Positions 1 through 5,982 of a stretch of 6,553 bases of DNA are shown here, piece after piece. Origin of the DNA: Candidatus Pacearchaeota archaeon ex4484_31 (GTDB lineage: Archaea > Nanobdellota > Nanobdellia > Pacearchaeales > UBA284); NCBI GenBank assembly GCA_002254805.1, contig NJDW01000015.1, positions 1 to 6,553 of the forward strand, in the 5' to 3' direction. A program made the position numbers and the translations under genes. Every line of letters begins with the position of its first letter. Position 1 is the first letter of the stretch. The notes beneath the pieces were generated by a model. That model was not told the origin of the DNA, searched no databases, and was given only the letters and a program-made list of their open reading frames with translations.

Positions 1-721
1 CTGGCTTATAAAAACCAAGTTTTGGCAAAACATCTCTTGCTATTCTAAAATGAGGGTCTTGGTCTACTCCTAAAGGAATCAAACAAGGCATGTTTTTATT
101 TTTTAATATGCTTGGTAAAAAAGCCGGAACCGCTTGCATTGCTGTATAAAATATCATTCCTATGTTTGCTTCATTTGTAAATCCAAAAACAGCCTTTACT
201 GTACTGAACGTTATATGCTTAGCTACTTTACATGCTTCTTTATACATTAAGTTTGCATGTTTTGTATCTACCAAAAAATGTGTTTTGTTTTCTTTGAAGC
301 CTAAAGCGATGACATCTAGCATATTTTCTCTTGTCCATTTCTTTGTTTCATCAAAACTTACTTGTTTAAACAAAAATTTTTCTTCGTCTGGAAACTGAAA
401 CCATAGTTCAACATTAAATTTTTCTTGAAGCCATTTGGTAAATATCCAAGGAACCAAGTGTCCTATATGTATAGGTCCGTCTGGAGCTCTTCCTGTATAA
501 AGAAAAAATCTATTTCCTTTCTCATACTCATCTAGAAGCCACAACAAATCACGATGGGCAAAGAAAATCTTTCTTCTTAACATAAAATGAATTTCTTTCG
601 TATGCTTCTTTATTCTTTCAATCACTTCTTGATCGATAGGCTTTATTCCAAATTCCTTAACCAATTTTTTATATAAGCTATCTGTAAGCTCTTCTTTTAC
701 TTCCCAAGGTGTAACTCTCAT
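1..721 (-). CDS. trpS: Tryptophanyl-tRNA synthetase, archaeal/eukaryotic type (N-terminal part, cut by window edge)
   Basis: This cytoplasmic class I synthetase attaches tryptophan to tRNA-Trp. The first 240 codons are visible and the frame is still open at base 1, so the KMSKS loop and anticodon-binding domain lie outside. The N-terminus opens MRVTPWEV, as in archaeal TrpRS. FFAHRDL (residues 53-59) and FLYTGRAP (73-80) match the eukaryotic/archaeal enzymes. The HIGH signature is HIGH at 85-88, followed by a TKWLQ helix (95-99), FGFT (179-182) and PCLIPLGVDQDPHFR (212-226). By comparison with human TrpRS, the tryptophan-pocket residues Y75, Q109 and E114 are kept. The usual TDDEK segment reads PDEEK (111-115), a mild oddity. 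The ATG at 721 is chosen because the protein begins there as in homologues. A TATA box centred 26-27 bp upstream implies a leaderless mRNA. It diverges from the presenilin-like gene. The family assignment is very secure. Confidence 0.95.
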   Translation of the reverse strand, partial: MRVTPWEVKEELTDSLYKKLVKEFGIKPIDQEVIERIKKHTKEIHFMLRRKIFFAHRDLLWLLDEYEKGNRFFLYTGRAPDGPIHIGHLVPWIFTKWLQEKFNVELWFQFPDEEKFLFKQVSFDETKKWTRENMLDVIALGFKENKTHFLVDTKHANLMYKEACKVAKHITFSTVKAVFGFTNEANIGMIFYTAMQAVPAFLPSILKNKNMPCLIPLGVDQDPHFRIARDVLPKLGFYKP

Positions 722-743
722 ACTGAAAATAAAAAAAAGAAAT

Positions 744-751
744 TTTATAAA
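744..751. promoter_or_regulatory. Palindromic TATA box shared by divergent trpS and presenilin-like gene
   Basis: TTTATAAA is its own reverse complement and lies in the 77-bp gap between the divergent start codons. Its centre is 26-27 bp from the trpS ATG at 721, the distance expected for a leaderless archaeal transcript. In the plus direction a start near 774 would leave a leader of about 25 nt containing the Shine-Dalgarno motif at 788-792. A-rich BRE-like bases flank both sides (GAAAACC on the minus side, GAAAT on the plus side). Bidirectional use is inferred from spacing only. Confidence 0.6.
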
Positions 752-787
752 GGTTTTCTTGTTAAAAAAATGATGAAAGCTAATTTT

Positions 788-792
788 GAGGG
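788..792 (+). promoter_or_regulatory. Shine-Dalgarno motif of presenilin-like gene
   Basis: GAGGG sits six bases before the ATG at 799, normal spacing for an anti-SD interaction with 16S rRNA. It supports that start codon. The two ATGs further upstream (770 and 773) are out of frame. The minus-strand genes here show no clear equivalent, so this is one of the few leadered genes of the window. Confidence 0.6.
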
Positions 793-798
793 AAAAAA

Positions 799-1806
799 AT
801 GAAGCATAAACCAAAAATCACTTTACTTATCCTTGTAATGTTCTTGATAGCTCAGCTTATAGGTCTTTGTTTGATTAATTCATATGAAAAGTACTATGGT
901 TCTAAGGTTAATGAAACGAGGGAAAAAGCCATAGAAAAGGGCATAGAAGTTGTTGAGCCAAACGTTAGTATAACAAAGGAAATCATACCAGAAAAAATAG
1001 AAATCAAGAAACCTCTGGATGCTGCTACAATTACTTTTAATATCATGATAGCTATCGTAATTGTACTTTTCCTACTTCTTTTACTTTCATACATAGGAAC
1101 AACAACATTGATAAAAATATGGTTTGTTACTGTTGTTTTTATTTGTTTGTCCATAGCATTAACATTGATTTTTAAGCCATTATTCCCTTTTGCTCTCTTC
1201 AGTGTTGGTGGAAAAACATTTTCTGTTTCAGAACTTGCTGGAATTTCTTTAGGTGGTTTTTTAACATTTTTAAAGTTCAAAAAAAGAAATGTTATGGTTC
1301 ATAATTGTACTGAACTGCTCATTTATCCTGGATTTGCCTTGATTTTTTTACCATTGCTTAACTGGATGGCAGCAACTTTATTGCTTTTGTTAATTTCTGT
1401 TTACGATGTTATTGCTGTATGGAAAACAAAGCATATGGTAAAGTTAGCAAAATTTCAGATAAAAAAATTGAAAATGTTTACAGGTTTTTTCATTCCTTAC
1501 ATAAGAGATAAAGAAATTGAAAAACTGAAAAAGCTTAAAAAGTTGAAGAAGACAAAAAAAGGTAGGAAACTGAAAGTTGATGTAGCTGTTCTCGGCGGTG
1601 GTGACATAGCTTTTCCTTTACTCTTTTCTGGAACTCTCTTTATTTCTTTTGGTTTTCTTGCCTCTTTAATTTCAGTTATTTTTAGCACTTTAGGCTTAGC
1701 CTTTTTACTTTTCACAGCTGAAAAGCATAAACCATATCCTGCAATGCCTTTCATCACAGCTGGATGCCTGCTATCGTTAGCGATAATCTTACCTATATTT
1801 TCTTAG
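799..1806 (+). CDS. Presenilin/signal-peptide-peptidase-like intramembrane aspartyl protease (A22 family)
   Basis: This is a polytopic membrane protein of 335 residues with the three signatures of GxGD proteases in the right order. YD (Y202-D203) lies in the sixth predicted membrane helix, GGGD (266-269, catalytic D269) in the seventh, and PAMP (314-317, the PAL motif variant) in the ninth. Predicted helices are roughly 6-27, 73-98, 104-127, 143-160, 170-187, 189-208, 262-282, 284-306 and 313-334, the nine-helix presenilin topology. The segment between helices 1 and 2 (about 28-72) is a polar external loop. Between the two catalytic helices lies a very lysine-rich loop (about 209-260, with repeated LKK units), where presenilins carry their regulatory loop. 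Family members cleave transmembrane segments such as leftover signal peptides. The physiological substrate in archaea is unknown to me. It ends tail-to-tail with an S26-type peptidase gene, overlapping by 4 bp. Confidence 0.9.
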   Translation: MKHKPKITLLILVMFLIAQLIGLCLINSYEKYYGSKVNETREKAIEKGIEVVEPNVSITKEIIPEKIEIKKPLDAATITFNIMIAIVIVLFLLLLLSYIGTTTLIKIWFVTVVFICLSIALTLIFKPLFPFALFSVGGKTFSVSELAGISLGGFLTFLKFKKRNVMVHNCTELLIYPGFALIFLPLLNWMAATLLLLLISVYDVIAVWKTKHMVKLAKFQIKKLKMFTGFFIPYIRDKEIEKLKKLKKLKKTKKGRKLKVDVAVLGGGDIAFPLLFSGTLFISFGFLASLISVIFSTLGLAFLLFTAEKHKPYPAMPFITAGCLLSLAIILPIFS

Positions 1807-2261
1807 TATAGAATTCCAACAGTTATGTACTTTATTTCATCAAATCTTATTTTTCCATCATCAAACAAAGCGTTATCGCCTTTTGTTATGCAATACCATC
1901 CCTTATCATCGTAACCTATTTCTATTACCCTATGAACAATCAACTTATTGTTTCTTTCAAAAGCAATGATGTCTCCAACAGCTATGTCTTTCTCGGTTTT
2001 TGGTTTTATTTCAATTCCATTAGCGTTTACATCAATTACAGGATCCATGCTCTTTGTTGCAGCATATCTGCTTAATGAAGCATTCTTCAGAAATATTATT
2101 ATTCTATCTTCAAGCACAACTATTTGCCTTTCCTTTATTCTGTCTTTAGGACTTGGCTTATCAAAGTTAAAATTTGCGTATGAAATGTTCTGTAAAGCGA
2201 TAAACAAAAGTAAGGCTAAAGCAGCTATGATCAAGAGCAAACGAATGCTTTCAATTTTCAT
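1803..2261 (-). CDS. S26-type signal peptidase-like membrane-anchored serine protease
   Basis: This 152-residue protein has one N-terminal membrane anchor (about 7-24) followed by a catalytic domain outside the membrane. The signal peptidase I signature is visible. S71-M72 sits in KSMDPV (nucleophile Ser). IVHRVIEIG (108-116) supplies H110, the position used as general base in Sec11/archaeal enzymes. CITKGDNALFDDG (124-136) supplies the acidic residue(s), D129 or D134/D135. IAVGDIIAF (92-100) is the strand normally between Ser and His. The archaeal/eukaryotic Ser-His-Asp arrangement is inferred from H110 where bacteria have Lys. The linker of roughly 45 residues between the anchor and Ser71 is longer than in classical archaeal signal peptidases, where Ser follows the anchor closely. 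It may therefore be a specialised paralogue rather than the housekeeping enzyme. The ATG at 2261 fits a leaderless promoter 24-25 bp upstream. Confidence 0.8.
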   Translation of the reverse strand: MKIESIRLLLIIAALALLLFIALQNISYANFNFDKPSPKDRIKERQIVVLEDRIIIFLKNASLSRYAATKSMDPVIDVNANGIEIKPKTEKDIAVGDIIAFERNNKLIVHRVIEIGYDDKGWYCITKGDNALFDDGKIRFDEIKYITVGILY

Positions 2262-2281
2262 TACTTAAAAATGACAGCGTA

Positions 2282-2297
2282 TTTATAAATCTTTCGG
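2282..2297 (-). promoter_or_regulatory. BRE/TATA promoter of the S26 peptidase gene
   Basis: On the minus strand this reads CCGAAAGATTTATAAA: a purine/A-rich BRE (CCGAAAGA) followed directly by the TATA box TTTATAAA (2282-2289). The TATA centre is 24-25 bp upstream of the ATG at 2261, implying a leaderless or nearly leaderless mRNA. The same 16 bases occur upstream of psmB at 4956-4971. Confidence 0.7.
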
Positions 2298-2314
2298 TAT
2301 TCTAAAGTGATAAC

Positions 2315-2319
2315 AAAAA
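2315..2319 (-). terminator. Short T-tract after aCPSF1 stop codon
   Basis: Five T residues on the minus strand follow immediately after the TGA stop of the aCPSF1 gene. No hairpin is evident. Archaeal termination needs mainly a U-tract, aided by aCPSF1 itself, so this could be a weak terminator in the 58-bp gap before the next gene. Confidence 0.35.
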
Positions 2320-4206
2320 TCAGTGCAGTCTAAGCGTCTCTAGGTTTCTTGGTATGTTTGTCTCTCTTTTAAACAGCTTATGCAAGGTTGAAGCTAGGTC
2401 TATTGCTTTAGAAACCTCACCGTGAACAACTGCTATTCTTTTTGGCATCGGATTTAGCGAATTAACAAAAGAAATCAGTTCTGGCCTTGTGGCATGTCCT
2501 GTTAAACCATTTATTGTAATTACTTCAAGGTTTATAGGAACTTTTTCTTCTCCTTCCCTTCCTTGTAACGTTACTTCTTTCAAGCCTTCCTGAACCTTCC
2601 TTCCTAAGCTTCCTTGAGCTTGATAACTAACAAAGATTATGCCATTCCTTTTGTTATCTGCAAGTTCTCTGAAGTATTCAAGAGAGGCTCCTCCGACCAG
2701 CATTCCTGAGGTAGCAAGAATGATGCAAGGCTTTCCTGTTATAACTTCTTCTCTTTCACTTGGTGAACCAACCCTTCTGAATATTTCAGAAGCAAATGGA
2801 TTCTTATCTTGAAATATCATTTCTCTTAAGTAAGGAGACAAAAACTCAGGATAAGCTGTATGTATTGCTGTGACATCCCAAACCAAACCATCTACATATA
2901 CAGGCACGTCAGGAATTTTTTTCTCTTTTATCGCTCTGTCAACTATCATCATTACTTCCTGGGCTCTTCCGACGCCAAGAACTGGAACAAGAACCTTTCC
3001 TTTTCTTTCTATTATCTTTTTTACAGCTTCTATGAATGCATTCTCAGCCTCTTTTCTTGTTGGTAAAACATCATAGCGGCTTCCATAGGTGCTTTCTATT
3101 ATCAAACTTTCTAATCTTGGAAATTTGAACGAAGCCTTTTCTAAAACTCTAGTCCTAACAAATTTGAAGTCACCTGTGTAAAGCAAATTATGTAAGCCGT
3201 TACCAATGTTTAGATGAACCATTGCTGACCCAAGAGTGTGGCCAGCATTGTAAAATGTCAGTCTAACATCTGATGTTATGTCAGTAACCTCATTATATTC
3301 TAATGCTATGCTATGCTTTACTGCTGTTTGTATATCTGAAGTTTTATAGATAGGGGCGATTGCTTTCTTGTAAGAAACGCCTATGTAGTCTAAAGCAAGT
3401 AAAGCACTTATATCACGAGTAGGAGCTGTCATATAGCAAGGCCCTCTGTAGCCAAGTTTATAAAGATATGGAAGCAAACCAGAATGATCTAAATGCGCGT
3501 GAGTAACTATGATTGCATCTATTTCTTCAAGATTGAACTCTGGAACATTCAAGTAAGGAAACTTTTCTGTTTCAGAGGCTATGTCTATTCCACAGTCAAG
3601 TAAAATTCTTGAGTTTGGTGTTTGTAAAAGTATACAGCTTCTTCCTACCTGTCTTGCACCACCAAGAAAGCTTACTCTTATCCACTCATCTTTCTTTTCC
3701 AAAGTCCAATCCTTGTAAATTTTCTTTCCTAATGAATTCAAGAATTTTTTTCTGTAAGCACTTTTTACATACAAAAGGTGTCTTATTGCATCTGTTATCT
3801 TGCTTTGTATAGCTGGACTTCTTACAACCTTAACGATCCAAAATGTATTTTCTTTTATGTTTTTTAGCAACTCTCCTTTCTTTCCTATAGCCAACCCAGG
3901 CTTCTTTGCTTCAACTGTAACAATGCTTCTGTGTTCATCAAAAAGAATTGACTGAATTTCTGCTTCTTTTGGCATTGCTTTTTCTATAAACTTCTTTGCT
4001 TCTTCCTTATCCAGAAGCAGTTCTTTAGATGCTCTAAGCTCTATCCTTTTCTTTATCTTTTCAACTATCTGCCTTATTTTTGTTTCGCCTTGCAAAAAGA
4101 ATTCCTTGTCCTTTGTATACAAAACTATGTTGGCTCCCTCAAAACAAGCACTTTCTATTTTATTTTTTGGTAATTCTTCTAAAACTGTTTCAAGAATGTC
4201 CGACAT
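2320..4206 (-). CDS. fttA: Archaeal KH/beta-CASP ribonuclease and transcription termination factor aCPSF1
   Basis: This is the archaeal homologue of CPSF73, a zinc-dependent nuclease that cleaves RNA 3' ends at U-rich sites and terminates transcription as a dimer with RNA polymerase. At 628 residues it has the usual length. Two N-terminal KH domains come first (about 1-70 and 71-145), the second with GKKG at 108-111. The metallo-beta-lactamase core follows, with THAHLDH (235-241, ligands H236, H238, D240, H241), H323 in AGHTLG and D346 in YTGDF. The beta-CASP insert begins around ESTYG (motif A E371). The distal motifs are GHAT (motif B H571) and VVHGE (motif C H595), and the protein ends NLETLRLH, like family members. 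Motif B lacks the common Asp after His (GHAT rather than GHSD/GHTD). It lies 66 bp downstream of psmB, an arrangement also known from methanogens. It stops with TGA; a TAG lies six codons further on. Confidence 0.96.
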   Translation of the reverse strand: MSDILETVLEELPKNKIESACFEGANIVLYTKDKEFFLQGETKIRQIVEKIKKRIELRASKELLLDKEEAKKFIEKAMPKEAEIQSILFDEHRSIVTVEAKKPGLAIGKKGELLKNIKENTFWIVKVVRSPAIQSKITDAIRHLLYVKSAYRKKFLNSLGKKIYKDWTLEKKDEWIRVSFLGGARQVGRSCILLQTPNSRILLDCGIDIASETEKFPYLNVPEFNLEEIDAIIVTHAHLDHSGLLPYLYKLGYRGPCYMTAPTRDISALLALDYIGVSYKKAIAPIYKTSDIQTAVKHSIALEYNEVTDITSDVRLTFYNAGHTLGSAMVHLNIGNGLHNLLYTGDFKFVRTRVLEKASFKFPRLESLIIESTYGSRYDVLPTRKEAENAFIEAVKKIIERKGKVLVPVLGVGRAQEVMMIVDRAIKEKKIPDVPVYVDGLVWDVTAIHTAYPEFLSPYLREMIFQDKNPFASEIFRRVGSPSEREEVITGKPCIILATSGMLVGGASLEYFRELADNKRNGIIFVSYQAQGSLGRKVQEGLKEVTLQGREGEEKVPINLEVITINGLTGHATRPELISFVNSLNPMPKRIAVVHGEVSKAIDLASTLHKLFKRETNIPRNLETLRLH

Positions 4207-4249
4207 TTTCTAGAATTTCAATTTTTTAAACCTACTTATGATTGAATGA

Positions 4250-4259
4250 TTGATTATAA
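4250..4259 (-). promoter_or_regulatory. Possible TATA element for aCPSF1
   Basis: In the 66-bp gap between psmB and aCPSF1 the minus strand carries GTTATAATCA, preceded by the A-rich AAAAG. Its centre is about 49 bp upstream of the ATG at 4206, which would give a leader of some 20-25 nt without a visible Shine-Dalgarno motif. A nearer AT run, TTTAAAAAAT (4221-4230), could serve instead. No T-tract follows psmB, so readthrough from psmB is equally possible. Confidence 0.3.
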
Positions 4260-4272
4260 CCTTTTACCTTAC

Positions 4273-4926
4273 TTATCTTGTCGTTAATACTTGTTTTACT
4301 TCTTCTTCCAAAACTTTTTTAACTCCTTCTTTTGTTATGACAACAACATCTATGCCAGAGCCTGTTGGAGTATCTCTTTGCATTGCAGCATTCAATGCTT
4401 TTACCGCAAGCTTTATTCCTTCTTCAACACTCATCTCTTTCTTGTATGAATCTTCAAGAACGCCGTAAGCTACTACCATACCGCTTCCTGTACTAACAAA
4501 GTCTTTGTATTCTGAAACACTTCCGTCTGGTGAAACCTCAAAAAGCCAAAAGCCCTTATTGTCGATACCAGCAACTAAAAATTCTGTTACTCCAGTTATA
4601 GGACTAAACTTTCTTATGTTTTGGTATGCAAGCGTTGCAAAAAGGTTTGCTGCTTCCCTAACTGTTGGTTCTGCCTTGGTTCTTAACTGCTTTAAGCTAA
4701 GCTCTGCTTTTGTTAACTTTACAAGTAACTGAATGTCTGAAACCAGGCCTGCTGTTGTAACAGCTATCTTGTCTGTAATCTTCAGTATTTTTTTCATTGC
4801 CTTATGGGCAATAAATCTTCCTTCTCCGATCGTAGCTCTTTTATCTGCAGCAAGAACTATGCCATCTTTACATACCAAGCCAACAGTAGTAGTTCCACTC
4901 TTAACAATCCTATCCAACTCTTCCAT
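4273..4926 (-). CDS. psmB: Proteasome beta subunit (20S catalytic subunit)
   Basis: This threonine protease forms the inner rings of the archaeal 20S proteasome and degrades proteins fed in by AAA ATPases. The 217-residue precursor has an 11-residue propeptide ending in Gly11, so cleavage exposes Thr12 as mature Thr1 (G-TTTVG). Mature Asp17 is D28 (in AADKRA). Mature Lys33 corresponds to K46 (in AMKKI), displaced by two extra residues in the preceding GEGRF loop compared with Thermoplasma. Asp166 lies in QRDTPTG and the conserved STGSG is present. The sequence is intact and not unusual in codon use. The ATG at 4926 gives a propeptide of normal short archaeal length. Its promoter lies 30-45 bp upstream, inside the 3' end of the GH130 reading frame. 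aCPSF1 follows directly. The alpha subunit is not in the window. Confidence 0.97.
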   Translation of the reverse strand: MEELDRIVKSGTTTVGLVCKDGIVLAADKRATIGEGRFIAHKAMKKILKITDKIAVTTAGLVSDIQLLVKLTKAELSLKQLRTKAEPTVREAANLFATLAYQNIRKFSPITGVTEFLVAGIDNKGFWLFEVSPDGSVSEYKDFVSTGSGMVVAYGVLEDSYKKEMSVEEGIKLAVKALNAAMQRDTPTGSGIDVVVITKEGVKKVLEEEVKQVLTTR

Positions 4927-4955
4927 CGTAGAATTAAAAACTAAAGAGCGAACCT

Positions 4956-4971
4956 TTTATAAATCTTTCGG
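4956..4971 (-). promoter_or_regulatory. BRE/TATA promoter of psmB
   Basis: The minus strand reads CCGAAAGATTTATAAA (BRE CCGAAAGA, TATA box 4956-4963), identical over 16 bases to the promoter of the S26 peptidase gene. The TATA centre is about 33 bp upstream of the ATG at 4926, implying a very short leader of around 7 nt. The element also encodes the last codons of the extended GH130 frame (Pro-Lys-Asp-Leu-stop). Confidence 0.7.
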
Positions 4972-5112
4972 ACTCACAGGAATAGAGTCAAGCAAATCCT
5001 TCACTTTTATTCTCGCAGCACTAACCACAGTATCGGCACTTCCATAATAAATGTAATAATAACCATCTTTTTCTATAACTCCACAAGGATAAACGACACT
5101 TGGAGTGACTCC
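4957..5112 (-). pseudogene. C-terminal continuation of the GH130 gene beyond an in-frame TGA
   Basis: Directly after the TGA at 5113-5115 the same frame stays open for 51 codons to a TAA at 4957-4959. The encoded segment begins GVTPSVVYPCGV and continues to IYYGSADTVVSAARI and VKDLLDSI. This is the typical last blade of GH130 proteins, where VPNVVFPCG and YYGAADT are common. With it the protein would be 303 codons, normal for the family. It has no start codon context of its own and is read only if the TGA is suppressed, or was read before a nonsense mutation. Either a recent disruption, a sequence error or readthrough would explain it. Confidence 0.75.
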
Positions 5113-5868
5113 TCAAAGTTCTTCATAGCTTTCAGGTTCCATCAAAGGTTCATCTGATCGGTAAAGAAGTTTGGAAGGATTTTCTAAATCAAAAACGGCA
5201 AAGCCAACCCTATAAACTTTATCGAAATCAACACCATGATAAAAAAGTAACCAACCTTTATTTGTTTTTAGTGGAGGAGCTGCAGGTCCAATGTAAGCAC
5301 AATCCCATTTAGTTTTACGAGGCGTCATAACTATTTGATGTCCTTTCCAATGCTTTAAGTTATCAGAATAAGCAATCCAAATAGAAGGCTTTATTCTATG
5401 AAACAAAACAAACTTATCTTTTATTTTTTCTGGGAACAGCACAACATCTTTATCGTCGATTTCTGGCAAAATTATACCATAAAACTTGAAATTTTTGAAG
5501 TCTCTAGTGGAGCATAAACAAGTACGTGCTCCCCACCACTCTGGCATTGTATGAACATAGGTTATATAATAAGTTTCATCAATTTTCGTTATCCTCGCAT
5601 CTTCATAGCCTTTGAATTCATATCTATGTCTTGGTCTAAACTTTGGTTTTGGTTTTGGAACAAGCAAAGGCTTTTTCATCCTCCTAAAGTTTATACCATC
5701 TCTGCTTTTGGCATAACCAAAAACAGAAATGTTTCCTTTGCCTATTGCTCTGTATATTAAATGCACATATTTCCCATCGTATGAAGCTCCAGGATTAAAA
5801 ACAGCAAGGCTTTCCCACTTGTGCTCTTTTATTGGCTTCAAAATAACTCCAAGCCTTTCTACTTTCAT
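5113..5868 (-). CDS. GH130-like beta-mannoside phosphorylase/hydrolase, interrupted by TGA
   Basis: This five-bladed beta-propeller glycosidase-related protein belongs to the family whose members phosphorolyse or hydrolyse beta-mannosides. The open frame of 251 residues shows family landmarks: FNPGASYDGKYVHLIYRA (24-41), GYEDARI (87-93, matching the GVEDPRI motif with the presumed proton donor D90), FHRIKPSIWIAYSDNLKHW (156-174), and YIGPAAPPLKTNKGWLLFYHGV (192-213). No signal peptide is seen, so it is cytoplasmic. It stops at TGA inside EPESYEEL, just before the conserved final blade, which continues in the same frame to 4957. Without that blade the propeller should not close. The ATG at 5868 is supported by a TATA box about 29 bp upstream. 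The exact sugar substrate cannot be read from sequence, and the neighbours do not define it. Confidence 0.85.
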   Translation of the reverse strand: MKVERLGVILKPIKEHKWESLAVFNPGASYDGKYVHLIYRAIGKGNISVFGYAKSRDGINFRRMKKPLLVPKPKPKFRPRHRYEFKGYEDARITKIDETYYITYVHTMPEWWGARTCLCSTRDFKNFKFYGIILPEIDDKDVVLFPEKIKDKFVLFHRIKPSIWIAYSDNLKHWKGHQIVMTPRKTKWDCAYIGPAAPPLKTNKGWLLFYHGVDFDKVYRVGFAVFDLENPSKLLYRSDEPLMEPESYEEL

Positions 5869-5893
5869 TTTTTATTTTTTATTATGCTTCTGA

Positions 5894-5901
5894 TTTATAA
5901 A
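5894..5901 (-). promoter_or_regulatory. TATA box of the GH130 gene
   Basis: TTTATAAA is centred 29-30 bp upstream of the ATG at 5868, preceded on the minus strand by A-rich bases (AATAAAAC). The predicted start falls 2-4 nt before the ATG, so the mRNA would be essentially leaderless, like trpS and the S26 peptidase gene. Confidence 0.6.
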
Positions 5902-5923
5902 GTTTTATTCCAAGCACATTTAC

Positions 5924-5945
5924 AAACTAAACCATAGATTAGTTT
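5924..5945. repeat. 7-bp inverted repeat upstream of the GH130 promoter
   Basis: AAACTAA (5924-5930) and TTAGTTT (5939-5945) form a perfect inverted repeat around an 8-nt spacer. It lies between the T-tract after the permease gene and the GH130 TATA box, about 23 bp upstream of the latter. It could be an operator half-site pair or a chance AT-rich palindrome. Confidence 0.3.
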
Positions 5946-5975
5946 TATAGTTCTTTGACAATTTTTTACATACTT

Positions 5976-5982
5976 AAAAAAA
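5976..5982 (-). terminator. T7 tract, likely terminator of the permease gene or tRNA remnant
   Basis: Seven consecutive T residues on the minus strand follow directly after the GC-rich tRNA-like sequence, 31 nt past the permease stop codon. A GC-rich segment followed by a U-tract is a good archaeal termination signal. A weak bulged hairpin (AGCGG-AAT-CC-CG-GCT) can be drawn just before it. Confidence 0.55.

Noticed and set aside
162..398. 78-codon plus-strand frame
   Set aside because: It is antisense to the conserved TrpRS coding sequence and has no homology-like features. The other plus-strand frames opposite aCPSF1, psmB and GH130 are shadows for the same reason.
1497..1570. Purine-rich, AAG-repetitive stretch
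   Set aside because: It encodes the lysine-rich loop of the presenilin-like protein; repetition is explained by Lys/Leu codons, and the opposite-strand frame here is a shadow.
4238..4253. Tandem repeat ATGATTGA x2 between psmB and aCPSF1
   Set aside because: Only two 8-bp units in AT-rich sequence; easily arises by chance or slippage and overlaps no recognisable signal.
5113..5115. Selenocysteine or general TGA-to-sense recoding to explain the GH130 interruption
   Set aside because: No SECIS-like hairpin is visible in the 30 nt before psmB, no Cys/Sec is expected at this GH130 position, and aCPSF1 uses TGA at its natural end. Kept only as a minor alternative.
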